From Burkholderiales bacterium (GTDB lineage: Bacteria > Pseudomonadota > Gammaproteobacteria > Burkholderiales > Burkholderiaceae_C): 48,387 nt of DNA. A model generated the notes under the pieces. That model was not told the origin of the DNA. It did no database searches and was given only the letters and a program-made list of their open reading frames with translations. The DNA lies in NCBI GenBank assembly GCA_016213265.1, contig JACRBA010000074.1, forward strand, positions 1 through 48,387, read 5' to 3'. Numbering within the stretch: the stretch's first letter is position 1; every line of letters begins with the position of its first letter. The translations under genes were made by a program, and so were the position numbers. Shown here one piece after another: positions 1 to 9,318 of this stretch.

Positions 1-888
1 AACGTGACCATCGAGGCCGCGTCGCTGGCCATCAAGAGCGGCAACGCCTGCATCCTGCGCGGTGGCTCCGAGGCCATCCACTCCAATCTGGCGCTGTGGC
101 GCCTGGTGCAGCAGGCGCTGGCCGAAGCCGGCCTGCCCGCCCAGGCCGTGCAGCTGGTGGAGACCACCGACCGCGCGGCAGTCGGCCGCCTCATCGCCAT
201 GCCGGAGTTCGTCGACGTCATCATCCCGCGTGGCGGCAAGGGCCTGATCGAGCGCATCAGCGCCGAGGCCAGGGTGCCCGTCATCAAGCACCTGGACGGC
301 AACTGCCACACCTATGTGGACGCCGAGGTGGACATCGCGCAGGCGCTGGTGGTGACGGAGAACGCCAAGACGCAGAAGTACAGCCCCTGCAACGCCACCG
401 AATCGCTGCTGGTGCATGCCGCCAGCGCAGCCGAGTTCCTGCCCCGCATCGGCGCGGTGTTCGCCGCCAAGGGGGTGGAGATGCGCTGCGACGAGGCGGC
501 GGCGGCGCTGCTGCAGGCCGTGCCCGGTGCCCGCGTGGTGCCGGCCACCGAGGCCGACTGGTCCACCGAGTACCTGGCGCCCATCATCAGCATCAAGGTG
601 GTGGCCAGCCTGGACGAGGCCATCGCGCACATCAACCGGTACGGCTCGCACCACACCGACGCCATCCTCACCACCCACCACCCGAGCGCCATGCGCTTCC
701 TGCGCGAGGTGGCTTCGGCGAGCGTCAGGGTGAACGCCAGCACCCGCTTCGCCGACGGCTTCGAGTCCGGCCTGGGCGCCGAGATCGGCATCTCCACCGA
801 CAAGTTCCATGCCCGCGGCCCGGTGGGCCTGGAGGGTCTGACCTCCATGAAGTGGGTCGTGCTCGGCCAGGGGGAGATCCGGGCGTGA
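1..888 (+). CDS. proA: Gamma-glutamyl phosphate reductase, 3' part
   Basis: NADPH-dependent reduction of gamma-glutamyl phosphate to glutamate-5-semialdehyde, the second step of proline synthesis, in the cytosol. The window opens inside the gene: the frame is already open at base 1 (N-V-T-I-E), so the GTG at base 4 is not a start. About 295 residues are present against a usual 415-425, so roughly 120 N-terminal residues are missing. Seen: the [10 protein letters not shown] segment of the aldehyde-dehydrogenase fold, [10 protein letters not shown], and the catalytic cysteine in KYSPCNATE (codon 388-390). The C-terminus ([11 protein letters not shown]) is typical of ProA. The stop overlaps the GTG start of the next gene. 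Confidence 0.96.
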   Translation, partial: NVTIEAASLAIKSGNACILRGGSEAIHSNLALWRLVQQALAEAGLPAQAVQLVETTDRAAVGRLIAMPEFVDVIIPRGGKGLIERISAEARVPVIKHLDGNCHTYVDAEVDIAQALVVTENAKTQKYSPCNATESLLVHAASAAEFLPRIGAVFAAKGVEMRCDEAAAALLQAVPGARVVPATEADWSTEYLAPIISIKVVASLDEAIAHINRYGSHHTDAILTTHHPSAMRFLREVASASVRVNASTRFADGFESGLGAEIGISTDKFHARGPVGLEGLTSMKWVVLGQGEIRA

Positions 889-1505
889 TCCGCCTGGCGC
901 GGCCCGAAGACGCGCCCGCGCTGGCCGCGGTGTATGCGCCCTGCGTGACCGGCACGGCCGTGACCTTCGAGCTGCAGCCGCCCGATGCGGCCGAGATGGC
1001 CGCCCGCCTGGCGCGCACGCTGCCCGCCTACCCCTGGCTGGTGATCGAGCGGGCCGGCGAGGTGGCCGGCTATGCCTACGCCGGCGCCTTCGCCCAGCGG
1101 CCCTGCTACCGCTGGTCGGTGGCCACCAGCATCTACCTGCACCGGGCGCACTGGGGGCAGGGCCTGGGCCGGTGCCTCTACACGGCGCTGCTGCAGGTGC
1201 TGGCGGCGCAGGGTTTCCGCAGCGCGTACGCCGGCATCACCCTGCCGCACCCGGCCAGTGAAGGGCTGCACCGCGCCCTGGGCTTCGAGCCCGTGGGCAC
1301 CTACCGCGAGGCCGGCCACAAGCTCGGCCGCTGGCACGACGTGGCCTGGGTGCAGCGTTCGCTGCAGCCGGGCGCCCCGCGTGAGCAGGCGGCGCCGCCC
1401 GAGCCGCTGCCGGCGCCGCCCGTGGTGGCGCGGCTGGCGGCCGGGTGGGGTGGTGGCCCGGGCGCCGATGACCACGACAAGGAAGGAGCGCCCCATGGCG
1501 CATGA
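885..1505 (+). CDS. GNAT-family N-acetyltransferase, phosphinothricin acetyltransferase-like
   Basis: A 206-residue protein of the Pat/Bar-type GNAT family, which transfers acetyl from acetyl-CoA to an amino group; the substrate cannot be read from sequence. It begins [13 protein letters not shown] and carries the acetyl-CoA loop [10 protein letters not shown] followed by the motif B region [19 protein letters not shown]. The GTG start at 885 overlaps the proA stop by 4 bp and is chosen because the conserved N-terminus begins there. The family is usually about 165-180 residues; the last 40 residues here are Pro/Ala-rich and overlap the queC start by 11 bp, so the tail is probably not functional. 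Confidence 0.85.
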   Translation: MIRLARPEDAPALAAVYAPCVTGTAVTFELQPPDAAEMAARLARTLPAYPWLVIERAGEVAGYAYAGAFAQRPCYRWSVATSIYLHRAHWGQGLGRCLYTALLQVLAAQGFRSAYAGITLPHPASEGLHRALGFEPVGTYREAGHKLGRWHDVAWVQRSLQPGAPREQAAPPEPLPAPPVVARLAAGWGGGPGADDHDKEGAPHGA

Positions 1506-2223
1506 CCGCAACGACCCCCGTGGGGCCCTGGTGCTGTTCTCCGGCGGGCAGGATTCCACCGTCTGCCTGGCCTGGGCGCTGCAACGCTACGCGCGGGTGG
1601 AGACGCTGGGCTTCGACTACGGCCAGCGCCACCGCATCGAGCTGGACTGCCGGCAGACGGTGCGGCGCGAACTCGCCGCGCAGTTCCCCGCCTGGGGCGG
1701 GCGCCTGGGCGACGACCACGTGCTGGAGCTGCCGCTGCTGGCCCGCCTGGGCGACAGCGCGCTCACCACCGAGCGTGCCATCGAGATGCAGGCCAACGGC
1801 CTGCCCAACACCTTCGTGCCCGGCCGCAACCTGCTGTTCCTCACCGCCGCCGCGGCGCTGGCCTACCGGCGCGGCCTGTCGGTGCTGGTGGGTGGCATGT
1901 GCGAGACCGACTACTCCGGCTACCCCGACTGTCGCGACAACACGCTCAAGGCGCTGCAGGTGGCCCTGTCGCTGGGCCTGGACACGCCCATGACGCTGGA
2001 CACGCCGCTGATGTTCCTGACCAAGGCGCAGACCTGGGCCCTGGCCGATGAGCTGGGCGGGTCGGCGCTGAACGCGCTGGTGGCCGAGCACACCCACACC
2101 TGCTACCTCGGCGAACGCGGCCAGCGCCACGCCTGGGGCCATGGCTGCGGCCACTGCCCGGCCTGCGAGCTGCGCGCGGCCGGCCATGCGGCCTGGGTCG
2201 CCGCGGGCGGCGGCGCCGCATGA
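1495..2223 (+). CDS. queC: 7-cyano-7-deazaguanine synthase QueC
   Basis: ATP- and ammonia-dependent conversion of 7-carboxy-7-deazaguanine to preQ0, in the pathway to the tRNA nucleoside queuosine. 242 residues, a normal length. The PP-loop motif SGGQDS lies at residues 16-21, and a four-cysteine zinc site is visible at C203, C218, C221 and C224. The ATG at 1495 is chosen over upstream in-frame ATGs because it follows an AAGGAG ribosome site and lines up with the family start. It overlaps the acetyltransferase gene by 11 bp. Other queuosine genes are not in the window. Confidence 0.97.
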   Translation: MAHDRNDPRGALVLFSGGQDSTVCLAWALQRYARVETLGFDYGQRHRIELDCRQTVRRELAAQFPAWGGRLGDDHVLELPLLARLGDSALTTERAIEMQANGLPNTFVPGRNLLFLTAAAALAYRRGLSVLVGGMCETDYSGYPDCRDNTLKALQVALSLGLDTPMTLDTPLMFLTKAQTWALADELGGSALNALVAEHTHTCYLGERGQRHAWGHGCGHCPACELRAAGHAAWVAAGGGAA

Positions 2224-2846
2224 ACGAGATCGACCTGGCGGCCTCGGCGGCGATGGCGGCCTCGGCCGCGGCCTTCGGTGCCGACGACGCGGCGTGGCGC
2301 GGCTGGGGGCCCTGGCTGCTGCGGGTCGGCCTCGTGCTGGTGGCGCTGTTCTGGGTGGTGGGCGCCTACAACCGGCTGGTGCGGCTGCGCGGCGCGGTGG
2401 GGGCCGCCTGGGCCCAGATCGACGAGCTGCTCACCCGCCGCAGCGCGTTGATCGAGCCGCTGCTGGCCGCGCTGCAGGGCCCGCTGGCCGACGAGGCCGG
2501 CACGCTGGCCGCGCTGGCCGCGGCCGATGCCCGGCAGCGTGAGGCGGCGCAGGCGGTGCGCGCCCGGCCGTCGCTGGCCAGCGCGCTGATGGAGTGGGTG
2601 GTGGCCGAGGCCGCGCTGGCCTCGCCCCTGGCGCGGCTGCAGGCGCTGGTGGAGCAGCGCGCGGAGCTGCGCGACAGCGAGGATGTGCGGCCCCTGCTGC
2701 GCGAGCTGGCCGAGCTGGCGCCGCGCCTGGCCTATGCGCGCACCCTGTTCAGCGACGCGGCCCGGGCCTACAGCACGGCGGTGCAGGAGTTCCCCACGCG
2801 CATCGTGGCGCGGCTGTTCAACATGCGCCCGGCGCCGGGGCTGTAG
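2220..2846 (+). CDS. LemA family protein
   Basis: 208 residues. One transmembrane helix (about residues 36-53, [16 protein letters not shown]) is followed at once by the LemA signature [19 protein letters not shown], then a helical cytoplasmic domain ending in [20 protein letters not shown], the typical LemA C-terminus. The family is membrane anchored; its biochemical role is poorly known. The start overlaps the queC stop as ATGA, which suggests translational coupling. Many LemA genes sit beside TPM-domain or M48 protease genes; neither adjoins this one. Confidence 0.88.
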   Translation: MNEIDLAASAAMAASAAAFGADDAAWRGWGPWLLRVGLVLVALFWVVGAYNRLVRLRGAVGAAWAQIDELLTRRSALIEPLLAALQGPLADEAGTLAALAAADARQREAAQAVRARPSLASALMEWVVAEAALASPLARLQALVEQRAELRDSEDVRPLLRELAELAPRLAYARTLFSDAARAYSTAVQEFPTRIVARLFNMRPAPGL

Positions 2847-2859
2847 CCGGCCGGCGCGC

Positions 2860-3288
2860 TCAGCCGCCGGGGCAGACGATGGCCGCGGTGGCCACCAGTT
2901 CCTCGAACAGCGCCGTGGCGGCGCGGCCGGTGATGGCGTAGGGGTCGAGCGTGGGCTTCTCGGAATACTTCAGCAGCAGGCCCGGGTTCAGGCGCGCCAG
3001 GTTCACCTGGCCCATTGCCCAGCCCGCAAAGCGGCGCTCGGTGATCTCCTCGTAGGCCAGCAGCGTCACCTCGGTGTGGCGGCTGTCGCGGGCGATGCGG
3101 TTGTACAGCCGGTTGACGGCGTCGCGCCCGCCTTCGAGCACCTGCAGGAAGAGGTCACCCGACTGGCACAGCACGCCCGTCACGCCGTATTGCTGGTTGT
3201 GCGCGCGGGACTGGCGGGCGATGTGGGCCAGCTCCTCCGGGTCCAGCGGCTGGGCGGCGCGGCTGGCGTAGGTGAGTCGCACGAGCAT
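2860..3288 (-). CDS. BLUF domain blue-light sensor protein
   Basis: 142 residues made almost wholly of one BLUF domain, which binds FAD and senses blue light. The residues of the light-switching network are present: Y7 (RLTYASRA), N31 (NQQYGVTG), Q49 (LFLQVLEGG) and the W90-x-M92 pair (FAGWAMG). No output domain is fused, so it must act through a partner or as a short BLUF protein. Start chosen at 3288: AAGGA lies 7 nt upstream and the domain begins there. It starts 11 bp after the folE stop on the same strand, so the two are very likely cotranscribed. Confidence 0.93.
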   Translation of the reverse strand: MLVRLTYASRAAQPLDPEELAHIARQSRAHNQQYGVTGVLCQSGDLFLQVLEGGRDAVNRLYNRIARDSRHTEVTLLAYEEITERRFAGWAMGQVNLARLNPGLLLKYSEKPTLDPYAITGRAATALFEELVATAAIVCPGG

Positions 3289-3299
3289 GTCGCGGTCCT

Positions 3300-4076
3300 T
3301 CAGGTCTTCTTGGTCAGCAGCGCCAGGAACTCGCGGCGCAGGTTGGCGTCCTTGAGGAAGGCGCCGCGCATCACGCTGTTGGTCATGGCCGAGTCGTTGT
3401 CCTTCACGCCGCGCCACTGCATGCAGAAGTGGTCGGCCTCCATCACGATGGCCAGGCCGTCGGGCTTCACGCGGTCCTGCAGCGCATCGGCCAGCATGAT
3501 CACCGCTTCCTCCTGGATCTGCGGGCGGGTCATGATCCAGTCGGCGATGCGGGCGTACTTGCTCAGGCCGATGAGGTTGGAGTGCTCGTTGGGCAGCACG
3601 CCGATCCACAGCCGGCCCAGGATGGGGCACATGTGGTGCGAGCAGGCGCTGCGCACGGTGATGGGCCCCACGATCATCAGCTCGTTCAGGCGCGAGATGT
3701 TGGGGAACTCGGTCACCGCCGGCATGGGCTGGTAGCGGCCGCGGAACACCTCGTCGATGAACATCTTGGCCACGCGGCGGGCGGTGTTCTGGGTGTTGTG
3801 GTCGCTGTCGGTGTCGATCACCAGCGCCTTCAGCACTTCGCCCATCTTCTCCGCCACCTCGGCCTTGAGCTCCTCGAGCTCGCCCTCGCGGATGAAGGCC
3901 GAGATGTTGTCGTTGGCGTGGTAGCGCCGGTCCGCGCCCACCAGCCGGTAGCGGATGCGCTCGGACGCCGGCAGGCGCTCGAGATCGGCCTCGCGCAGGA
4001 TGAGCGCGCCGGTGCGGCCGGGGTCCACCGAAGAAGGCGCAGTGGCGGCGGAAGGGGGCGGAGCGGTCGGGGGCAT
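3300..4076 (-). CDS. folE: GTP cyclohydrolase I
   Basis: Opens GTP to 7,8-dihydroneopterin triphosphate, the first step to tetrahydrofolate and other pterins; a cytosolic homodecamer. 258 residues. Zinc ligands are visible at C145 and H148 (ACSHHMC) and C218 (ADHFCMQ), with the family segments NTARRVAKMF and PNEHSNLIGLSK. The first 25-30 residues are Pro/Ala-rich and not conserved; the true start could lie slightly downstream. First gene of a two-gene unit with the BLUF gene, and divergent from rsmB across about 120 bp. Confidence 0.96.
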   Translation of the reverse strand: MPPTAPPPSAATAPSSVDPGRTGALILREADLERLPASERIRYRLVGADRRYHANDNISAFIREGELEELKAEVAEKMGEVLKALVIDTDSDHNTQNTARRVAKMFIDEVFRGRYQPMPAVTEFPNISRLNELMIVGPITVRSACSHHMCPILGRLWIGVLPNEHSNLIGLSKYARIADWIMTRPQIQEEAVIMLADALQDRVKPDGLAIVMEADHFCMQWRGVKDNDSAMTNSVMRGAFLKDANLRREFLALLTKKT

Positions 4077-4196
4077 CGGGGGTGCCTCTCAGGTCAAGTG
4101 CGGCTTGTCCAGGACAGACGCTGCCGAAGAACCCGCATTGTGGGGCGCCGCGGCCGATCCTGCTGGCGGCTTGACGGGTGGCCTAGACTGCCCCGG

Positions 4197-5558
4197 GTGA
4201 ACACCTCTTCCTCGCCGGGCGCCGGCTCGCCCGGCTCGCCGCCGCTGTCCCGCCTGCTGGAGCTGACCGCCGACGTCGTGGCCGCCGTGCGCGCCGGCCG
4301 CTCGCTCACCGACGCCCTCGCGGCCTGCCCGCCGCCCGCGCGACCGGGCACGCAGGCGCTGGCCTTCGCCGTGCTGCGCCGCTGGGGCTCGGCCGCGGCG
4401 GCGCGCGAGCACCTCGCGCCGCGCACACCGCCGCCGGTGGTGGACGCGCTGCTGACCAGCGCGCTGGCCCTGCTGTGGCCCGACGAGGCGCCGCCCTACC
4501 CCGACCACACGCTGGTGGACCAGGCGGTCACCGCCGCGCGCCACAAGGTGCCCGCGGCCGCCGGCTTCATCAACGCGGTGCTGCGGCGCTTCATCCGCGA
4601 GCGCGAGGCGGTGGTGGCCCAGGCCGTGCGCCAGCCGCTGGGCGCCTGGAACCACCCCGACTGGTGGGTGCAGCGCCTGCGCCACGACTGGCCCACCCAG
4701 TGGCAGGCGCTGCTCGCCCAGGCCCAGCAGCGCCCGCCCATGGTGCTGCGGGTGAACACCCGCCGGGTGAGCCGCGAGCTCTACCTGGAGCGCCTGGCCG
4801 CGGCCGGCCTGCGCGCCCGGCCGGTGGCCGGCCCCGGCTGGGAACAGGCGGTGATCCTGGCCGAGCCCTGCCCGGTGGACCGCCTGCCGGGCTTCAGCGC
4901 GGGCGAGGTCTCGGTGCAGGACCTGGCGGCCCAGTTGGCCGCGCCCCTGCTGCTGGACGATGCGCCGCCCTTGCCCGAGGGCGCCCGCGTGCTGGACGCC
5001 TGCGCCGCCCCGGGCGGCAAGACGGCCCACCTGCTGGAGCGCCGACCCGACCTGCACCTGCTGGCCCTGGACGCCGACCCCGCCCGCCTGGCCAAGGTGG
5101 ACGACACCCTGCGCCGGCTCGGCCTGGCCGGCCCGCAGGTGGCCACGCGCGCCGCCGATGCCCGCCAGACCGCCATCTGGTGGGACGGCGAGCCCTTCGA
5201 CGCGATCCTGCTGGATGCCCCCTGCACGGCGTCCGGCATCGTGCGCCGGCACCCCGACATCCGCTGGCTGCGCCGGCCCGAGGACGTGAGCGCCCTGGCG
5301 CGCACCCAGGCCGAGCTGCTGGAGGCCCTGTGGCCCCTGCTCAAGCCGGGCGGCCGTCTGCTCTACGCCACGTGTTCGCTGTTCCAGGCCGAAGGCCGCG
5401 GGCAGATCGACGCATTTTTGCAACGCGCCACGCCCGATGGGCCCCGGGTCGCCAAGGACTCGCCCGGGCACCTGCTGCCCCTGGCCGACAATGCCCGACA
5501 GAACCCCGACGCCGCGCTGGCCGACGGGTTCTTCTACGCCTTGCTGCACAAGCCCTGA
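4197..5558 (+). CDS. rsmB: 16S rRNA (cytosine(967)-C(5))-methyltransferase RsmB
   Basis: S-adenosylmethionine-dependent methylation of C967 in 16S rRNA. 453 residues: an N-terminal NusB-like RNA-binding domain (to about residue 150, with AAAGFINAVLRRF) followed by the RNA methyltransferase domain. Seen: the SAM motif DACAAPGGKTAHL, the motif IV cysteine in LLDAPCTASGI, and the catalytic cysteine in YATCSLF. The GTG at 4197 is the first start that gives a family-like N-terminus; the longer open frame upstream overlaps folE and is spurious. It heads the rsmB-DUF4390-ntrY-ntrX run found widely in betaproteobacteria. Confidence 0.96.
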   Translation: MNTSSSPGAGSPGSPPLSRLLELTADVVAAVRAGRSLTDALAACPPPARPGTQALAFAVLRRWGSAAAAREHLAPRTPPPVVDALLTSALALLWPDEAPPYPDHTLVDQAVTAARHKVPAAAGFINAVLRRFIREREAVVAQAVRQPLGAWNHPDWWVQRLRHDWPTQWQALLAQAQQRPPMVLRVNTRRVSRELYLERLAAAGLRARPVAGPGWEQAVILAEPCPVDRLPGFSAGEVSVQDLAAQLAAPLLLDDAPPLPEGARVLDACAAPGGKTAHLLERRPDLHLLALDADPARLAKVDDTLRRLGLAGPQVATRAADARQTAIWWDGEPFDAILLDAPCTASGIVRRHPDIRWLRRPEDVSALARTQAELLEALWPLLKPGGRLLYATCSLFQAEGRGQIDAFLQRATPDGPRVAKDSPGHLLPLADNARQNPDAALADGFFYALLHKP

Positions 5559-5569
5559 CCCCGCCCACC

Positions 5570-6190
5570 GTGAGCCGCGCTGACCTGTCCTTCGCCCTGG
5601 TGGCACCCGCTGCCGCCTGCGCGGCGGCCCGGCGCTGGGGGGTGTGGCTGCTGGCCGCGCTGACGCTGCTGGCCGCGCTGGCGGGCATCGGCACCCCCGC
5701 CCCGGTGCGGGCGCAGGGGGTGGATCTCACCACGCTCGATGTCGTGCGTGCCGACGGTGAGCTGCTGCTCGACTTCGTGGCGCGCCCGGGCCTGAGCAAG
5801 GCGGTGGAAGACGCCATGCAGCGTGGCGTGCCCATCTACTTCGTCGCCCAGGCCACGCTGTACCGGTCACGCTGGTACTGGCGCGACGAGCGGGTGGCGC
5901 GCGTCACGCGCACCTGGCGGCTGTCCTACCAGCCGCTCACCTCGAGCTGGCGCGTGGGCTTCGGCACCTTGAGCCAGAGCTATGCCACGGCCGAGGAGGC
6001 GCTGGCCGTCGCCTCGCGCGCGGCGCGCTGGAAGGTGGCCGACCTGGACCAGCTCGACCCCGACGAGCGCTACTACCTGGAGTTCAGCTACCGGCTGGAC
6101 GACAACCAGCTGCCGCGGCCCATGCAGCTCGACCTGGCCGCCCAGGCCGACTGGCAGCTGTCGGTGCAACGCCGGCTGCGCATCGAGTGA
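5570..6190 (+). CDS. DUF4390 domain-containing exported protein
   Basis: 206 residues with a GTG start. Residues about 20-50 form a long hydrophobic signal or anchor segment ending near APVRAQG, so the rest is probably periplasmic. The body matches the DUF4390 pattern: LLLDFVARPGLSKAVEDAMQRGVPIYFV, WRLSYQPLTSSWRVGFG and a C-terminal LSVQRRLRIE. Function is unknown; the family is almost always encoded just before ntrY, which suggests a role linked to that membrane sensor. The stop overlaps the ntrY GTG start (GTGA). Confidence 0.87.
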   Translation: MSRADLSFALVAPAAACAAARRWGVWLLAALTLLAALAGIGTPAPVRAQGVDLTTLDVVRADGELLLDFVARPGLSKAVEDAMQRGVPIYFVAQATLYRSRWYWRDERVARVTRTWRLSYQPLTSSWRVGFGTLSQSYATAEEALAVASRAARWKVADLDQLDPDERYYLEFSYRLDDNQLPRPMQLDLAAQADWQLSVQRRLRIE

Positions 6191-8445
6191 AGCCGCTGTC
6201 CCGCTGGGGTTGGGGCCTGGCGCTGTTCGTGGCCGCCGGGCTGGGCCTGGTGCTGGCCTTCGTGCTGTCGCTGCTGGCGCAGGGCCCCAGCCGCTTCGAG
6301 CAGCATTTCGTGTGGCTGTTCTGGCTGAACGCCGCCGTGGCCAGCGTGCTGGTGCTGTTCATCGGCGTCGCCGGGGCCCGGCTGCTGCTGCGGCTGCGCC
6401 AGCGAAAGTTCGGCAGCCGGCTGCTGCTGAAGCTCGCGGGGATCTTCGCGCTGGTGGGCGTGCTGCCCGGGGCGCTGATCTACACCGTGAGCTACCAGTT
6501 CGTCTCGCGCAGCATCGAGGCCTGGTTCGACACCCGGGTGGAGCGCGCGCTGGATGCGGGCCTCATCCTCGGCCGCGACACGCTGGCGGCGCTGGCCAGC
6601 GACCTGGAGCTGAAGACACGCACCGCCGCCGAGCGCCTGGCCGTGCCGGGGGGCGTGAACACCTTGGCGCTGGAGCGCCTGCGCGAGCAGCTGGGCGCGC
6701 AGGAGGTGGCCGTGCTGGCGGCCGACGGCCGGGTGCAGGTGACGGCCGCGGCCCGGCCCCTGCTGGACACCGAGCGGCCGGATGCCGCGCTGCTGCGCAC
6801 CGTGCGCACCGAGCGCGTGGCCAGCCGCATCGAGGGGCTGGAGGACGAGACGCCACAGGGGGCGGGCGCGGCGGCGCGGGTGCGGGCGCTGGCCACCATC
6901 CCCTCGGCCAGCCTGTCGCTGGCGGACCCTGAACGCCTGCTCATGGTGGTGCAGCCGCTGCCCGTGGCGCTGACGGGCAATGCGCTCATCGTGCAGGCCG
7001 CCTACCGCGACTACCAGCAGCGCATGCTCGCGCGCGAAGGCCTGCGGCGCATGTACATCGGCACGCTCACGCTGTCGCTGGTGCTCTCGGTGTTCGGCGC
7101 GGTGCTGCTGGCGGTGGTGCTGGGCAACCAGCTGGCGCGGCCGCTGCTGATGCTGGCCGAGGGCGTGCGCCAGGTGGCCGCGGGCGACCTGACCGCCAAG
7201 CCCGTGTTCGCCTCGCGCGACGAGATCGGCGGCCTCACGCGCAGCTTCGCCGACATGACCGACCAGCTCAGCAGCGCCCGCGGCCAGGCCGAGGCGAGCC
7301 TGCGCCAGCTCGACAGCGCCCGCACCCGGCTGCAGACCATCCTGGACAACCTCACCGCCGGCGTCATCGTCTTCGACCGCGAGCGGCGCATCGACACCGT
7401 GAACCCCGGGGCCACGCGCATCCTGCGCGCGCCCATGTCGGCCTACGTGGGCCGGCCGCTGGGCGACGTGCCGGGGCTGGCCGAGTTCGCCGAGTCGGTG
7501 TGGCAGCGCTACGACCAGCACCGCGACGCGCCGGAGGAGGGCGAACGCGACCACTGGCAGGACGCGTTCGAGCTGCGCCTGAACGACCGCGACGACAGCC
7601 CCACCACGCTGCTGGTGCGCGGCGCCGGCCTGCCCGGGCGCGCCCGCCTGATGGTGTTCGACGACATCACCGAGGTGGTGTCGGCCCAGCGCACGGCGGC
7701 CTGGGGCGAGGTGGCCCGCCGCCTGGCGCACGAGATCAAGAACCCGCTCACGCCCATCCAGCTCTCGGCCGAGCGGCTGCAGCACAAGCTCGAGGCCAAG
7801 CTCGCCGAGCCCGCCGACCAGGCCATGCTGGCGCGCTCGGTGGCCACCATCGTGGCGCAGGTGCAGGCCATGAAGCAGCTGGTCAACGAATTCCGCGACT
7901 ACGCGCGCCTGCCTGCCGCGCAGATGCAGCCGGTGGACCTGAACGCGCTGGTGGCCGAGGTGCTGGCGCTGTACGGCGACGCGCAGGAAAGCGGCTGCCT
8001 CAAGTCGCGCTGCGAGCCCGGCCTGCCCGCGCTGCGCGGCGATCCCACCCAGCTGCGCCAGGTCATCCACAACCTGGTGCAGAACGCGCTCGACGCGTGC
8101 GCCGGACGCGACGGCGCGCAGGTGCTGCTGGCCACCGAGCTGGAACGCCACCCCGACGGCCGCCCGCGCGTGGTGCGCCTGAAGGTGGCGGACAATGGGC
8201 CCGGCTTTGCCGACAAGGTGGTCAAGCGGGCCTTCGAACCCTACGTGACCACCAAGAGCAAGGGCACCGGCCTGGGCCTGGCGGTCGTGAAGAAGATCGC
8301 CGACGAGCACGGTGCCCATGTGCGCATCGTCAACCTGCCTGCACGCCCCGGCACCGACACGCCGGGCGGTGCGCAGGTTTCGCTATCATTTTCCAGCTTC
8401 AGCGAACAGGGACCCCGCGCGGACGCCCCCACGGCAGCGGCCTGA
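6187..8445 (+). CDS. ntrY: NtrY-family membrane sensor histidine kinase
   Basis: 752 residues. Membrane helices lie near residues 10-30, 40-60 and 75-100, then a periplasmic or linker region, a further helix near residues 295-320 and a HAMP segment (LLMLAEGVRQVAAGDLTAK). A PAS domain begins near ILDNLTAGVIVFDRERRID. The kinase core has the phosphoacceptor H515 in AHEIKNPLTPIQ, the N box LVQNALDAC, and the G boxes DNGPGF and KGTGLGLAVVKKI. The NtrY family signals nitrogen or redox state in other proteobacteria. It overlaps the DUF4390 gene and is followed after 30 bp by its regulator, so an operon is very likely. Confidence 0.93.
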   Translation: MKPLSRWGWGLALFVAAGLGLVLAFVLSLLAQGPSRFEQHFVWLFWLNAAVASVLVLFIGVAGARLLLRLRQRKFGSRLLLKLAGIFALVGVLPGALIYTVSYQFVSRSIEAWFDTRVERALDAGLILGRDTLAALASDLELKTRTAAERLAVPGGVNTLALERLREQLGAQEVAVLAADGRVQVTAAARPLLDTERPDAALLRTVRTERVASRIEGLEDETPQGAGAAARVRALATIPSASLSLADPERLLMVVQPLPVALTGNALIVQAAYRDYQQRMLAREGLRRMYIGTLTLSLVLSVFGAVLLAVVLGNQLARPLLMLAEGVRQVAAGDLTAKPVFASRDEIGGLTRSFADMTDQLSSARGQAEASLRQLDSARTRLQTILDNLTAGVIVFDRERRIDTVNPGATRILRAPMSAYVGRPLGDVPGLAEFAESVWQRYDQHRDAPEEGERDHWQDAFELRLNDRDDSPTTLLVRGAGLPGRARLMVFDDITEVVSAQRTAAWGEVARRLAHEIKNPLTPIQLSAERLQHKLEAKLAEPADQAMLARSVATIVAQVQAMKQLVNEFRDYARLPAAQMQPVDLNALVAEVLALYGDAQESGCLKSRCEPGLPALRGDPTQLRQVIHNLVQNALDACAGRDGAQVLLATELERHPDGRPRVVRLKVADNGPGFADKVVKRAFEPYVTTKSKGTGLGLAVVKKIADEHGAHVRIVNLPARPGTDTPGGAQVSLSFSSFSEQGPRADAPTAAA

Positions 8446-8475
8446 CGAGCCCGGCCCGGCCATCCGCGAACACCC

Positions 8476-9282
8476 ATGGCAACGATTCTTGTAGTGGACG
8501 ACGAGATGGGCATCCGTGCCCTCTTGTCGGAGATCCTCACCGACGAAGGCCACACCATCGAGCTGGCCGAGAACGCCGCGCAGGCGCGCGCGGTGCGCGA
8601 GCGCCTGCGTCCCGACCTGGTGCTGCTCGACATCTGGATGCCCGACGTGGACGGCATCACCCTGCTCAAGGAGTGGGGTGCCAGCGGCCAGCTCAGCATG
8701 CCCGTCATCATGATGAGCGGCCACGGCACCATCGACACGGCGGTGGAAGCCACCAAGTACGGCGCCATCGCCTTCCTGGAAAAGCCCATCACCCTGCAGA
8801 AGCTGCTGCGCGCGGTGGAGCAGTCCCTCGCCCGCACGCCCCCGGCCCGCACCCCGGCCGCGCCGGCCCCGGCCATGACCCCGCTGCATGCGGGCCATGG
8901 CGCCGCCACCTACCCGCCGGCGTACGCGCCGGCCTACCCCAATGGCCATGCGCCCGTGCACGCACCGCATGGTGCCCCCGTGATGGTGGGCCTGAGCGAG
9001 ACGGTGGTCACGGTCGACCACGGCCTCGGCCACGCCTACGGCGTGTCCACCCTGGCGGTGGACATGGGCCCGCGCGCCGAGCAGAGCTTCGACCTCGACC
9101 GCCCGCTGCGCGAGGCGCGCGACGCCTTCGAGAAGAGCTACTTCGAGTTCCATCTGGCGCGCGAGAACGGCAGCATGACCCGCGTGGCCGAGAAGACCGG
9201 CCTGGAGCGCACCCACCTGTACCGCAAGCTCAAGCAGCTCGGCGTGGACCTCACCCGCAACCGCCGCGGAAACGGCGCGTGA
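8476..9282 (+). CDS. NtrX-like response regulator without AAA+ domain
   Basis: 268 residues. The receiver domain (1-120) is intact: acidic pair D8/D9, phosphoacceptor D52, S81 and K103. The C-terminus (about 215-265) is a Fis-type helix-turn-helix: RVAEKTGLERTHLYRKLKQLG. Between them is a Pro/Ala/His-rich linker of about 90 residues with no Walker A, GAFTGA or other sigma-54 activator motif. It therefore cannot activate sigma-54 RNA polymerase like classical NtrX and must act as a simple DNA-binding activator or repressor. Partner of the NtrY kinase encoded just upstream. Confidence 0.9.
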   Translation: MATILVVDDEMGIRALLSEILTDEGHTIELAENAAQARAVRERLRPDLVLLDIWMPDVDGITLLKEWGASGQLSMPVIMMSGHGTIDTAVEATKYGAIAFLEKPITLQKLLRAVEQSLARTPPARTPAAPAPAMTPLHAGHGAATYPPAYAPAYPNGHAPVHAPHGAPVMVGLSETVVTVDHGLGHAYGVSTLAVDMGPRAEQSFDLDRPLREARDAFEKSYFEFHLARENGSMTRVAEKTGLERTHLYRKLKQLGVDLTRNRRGNGA

Positions 9283-9306
9283 CACCCCACCAGCGCGTGC
9301 TATACT
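9279..9306 (+). promoter_or_regulatory. Probable sigma-70 promoter of tRNA-Phe
   Basis: A -10 box TATACT (9301-9306) lies 16 bp after GTGACA (9279-9284, 5 of 6 matches to TTGACA) and 12 bp before the tRNA 5' end. The -35 box overlaps the stop of the NtrX-like gene. Confidence 0.6.
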
Positions 9307-9318
9307 CTCGCGCTTTAC

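Noticed and set aside
312-1559. Long minus-strand open frame opposite proA and the acetyltransferase
   Set aside because: An antisense shadow in GC-rich coding DNA; low-complexity Arg/Gly/Pro/Ala product without any domain.
4171-4189. TTGACG and TAGACT before rsmB as a promoter
   Set aside because: The spacing is only 7 bp, too short for a sigma-70 promoter.
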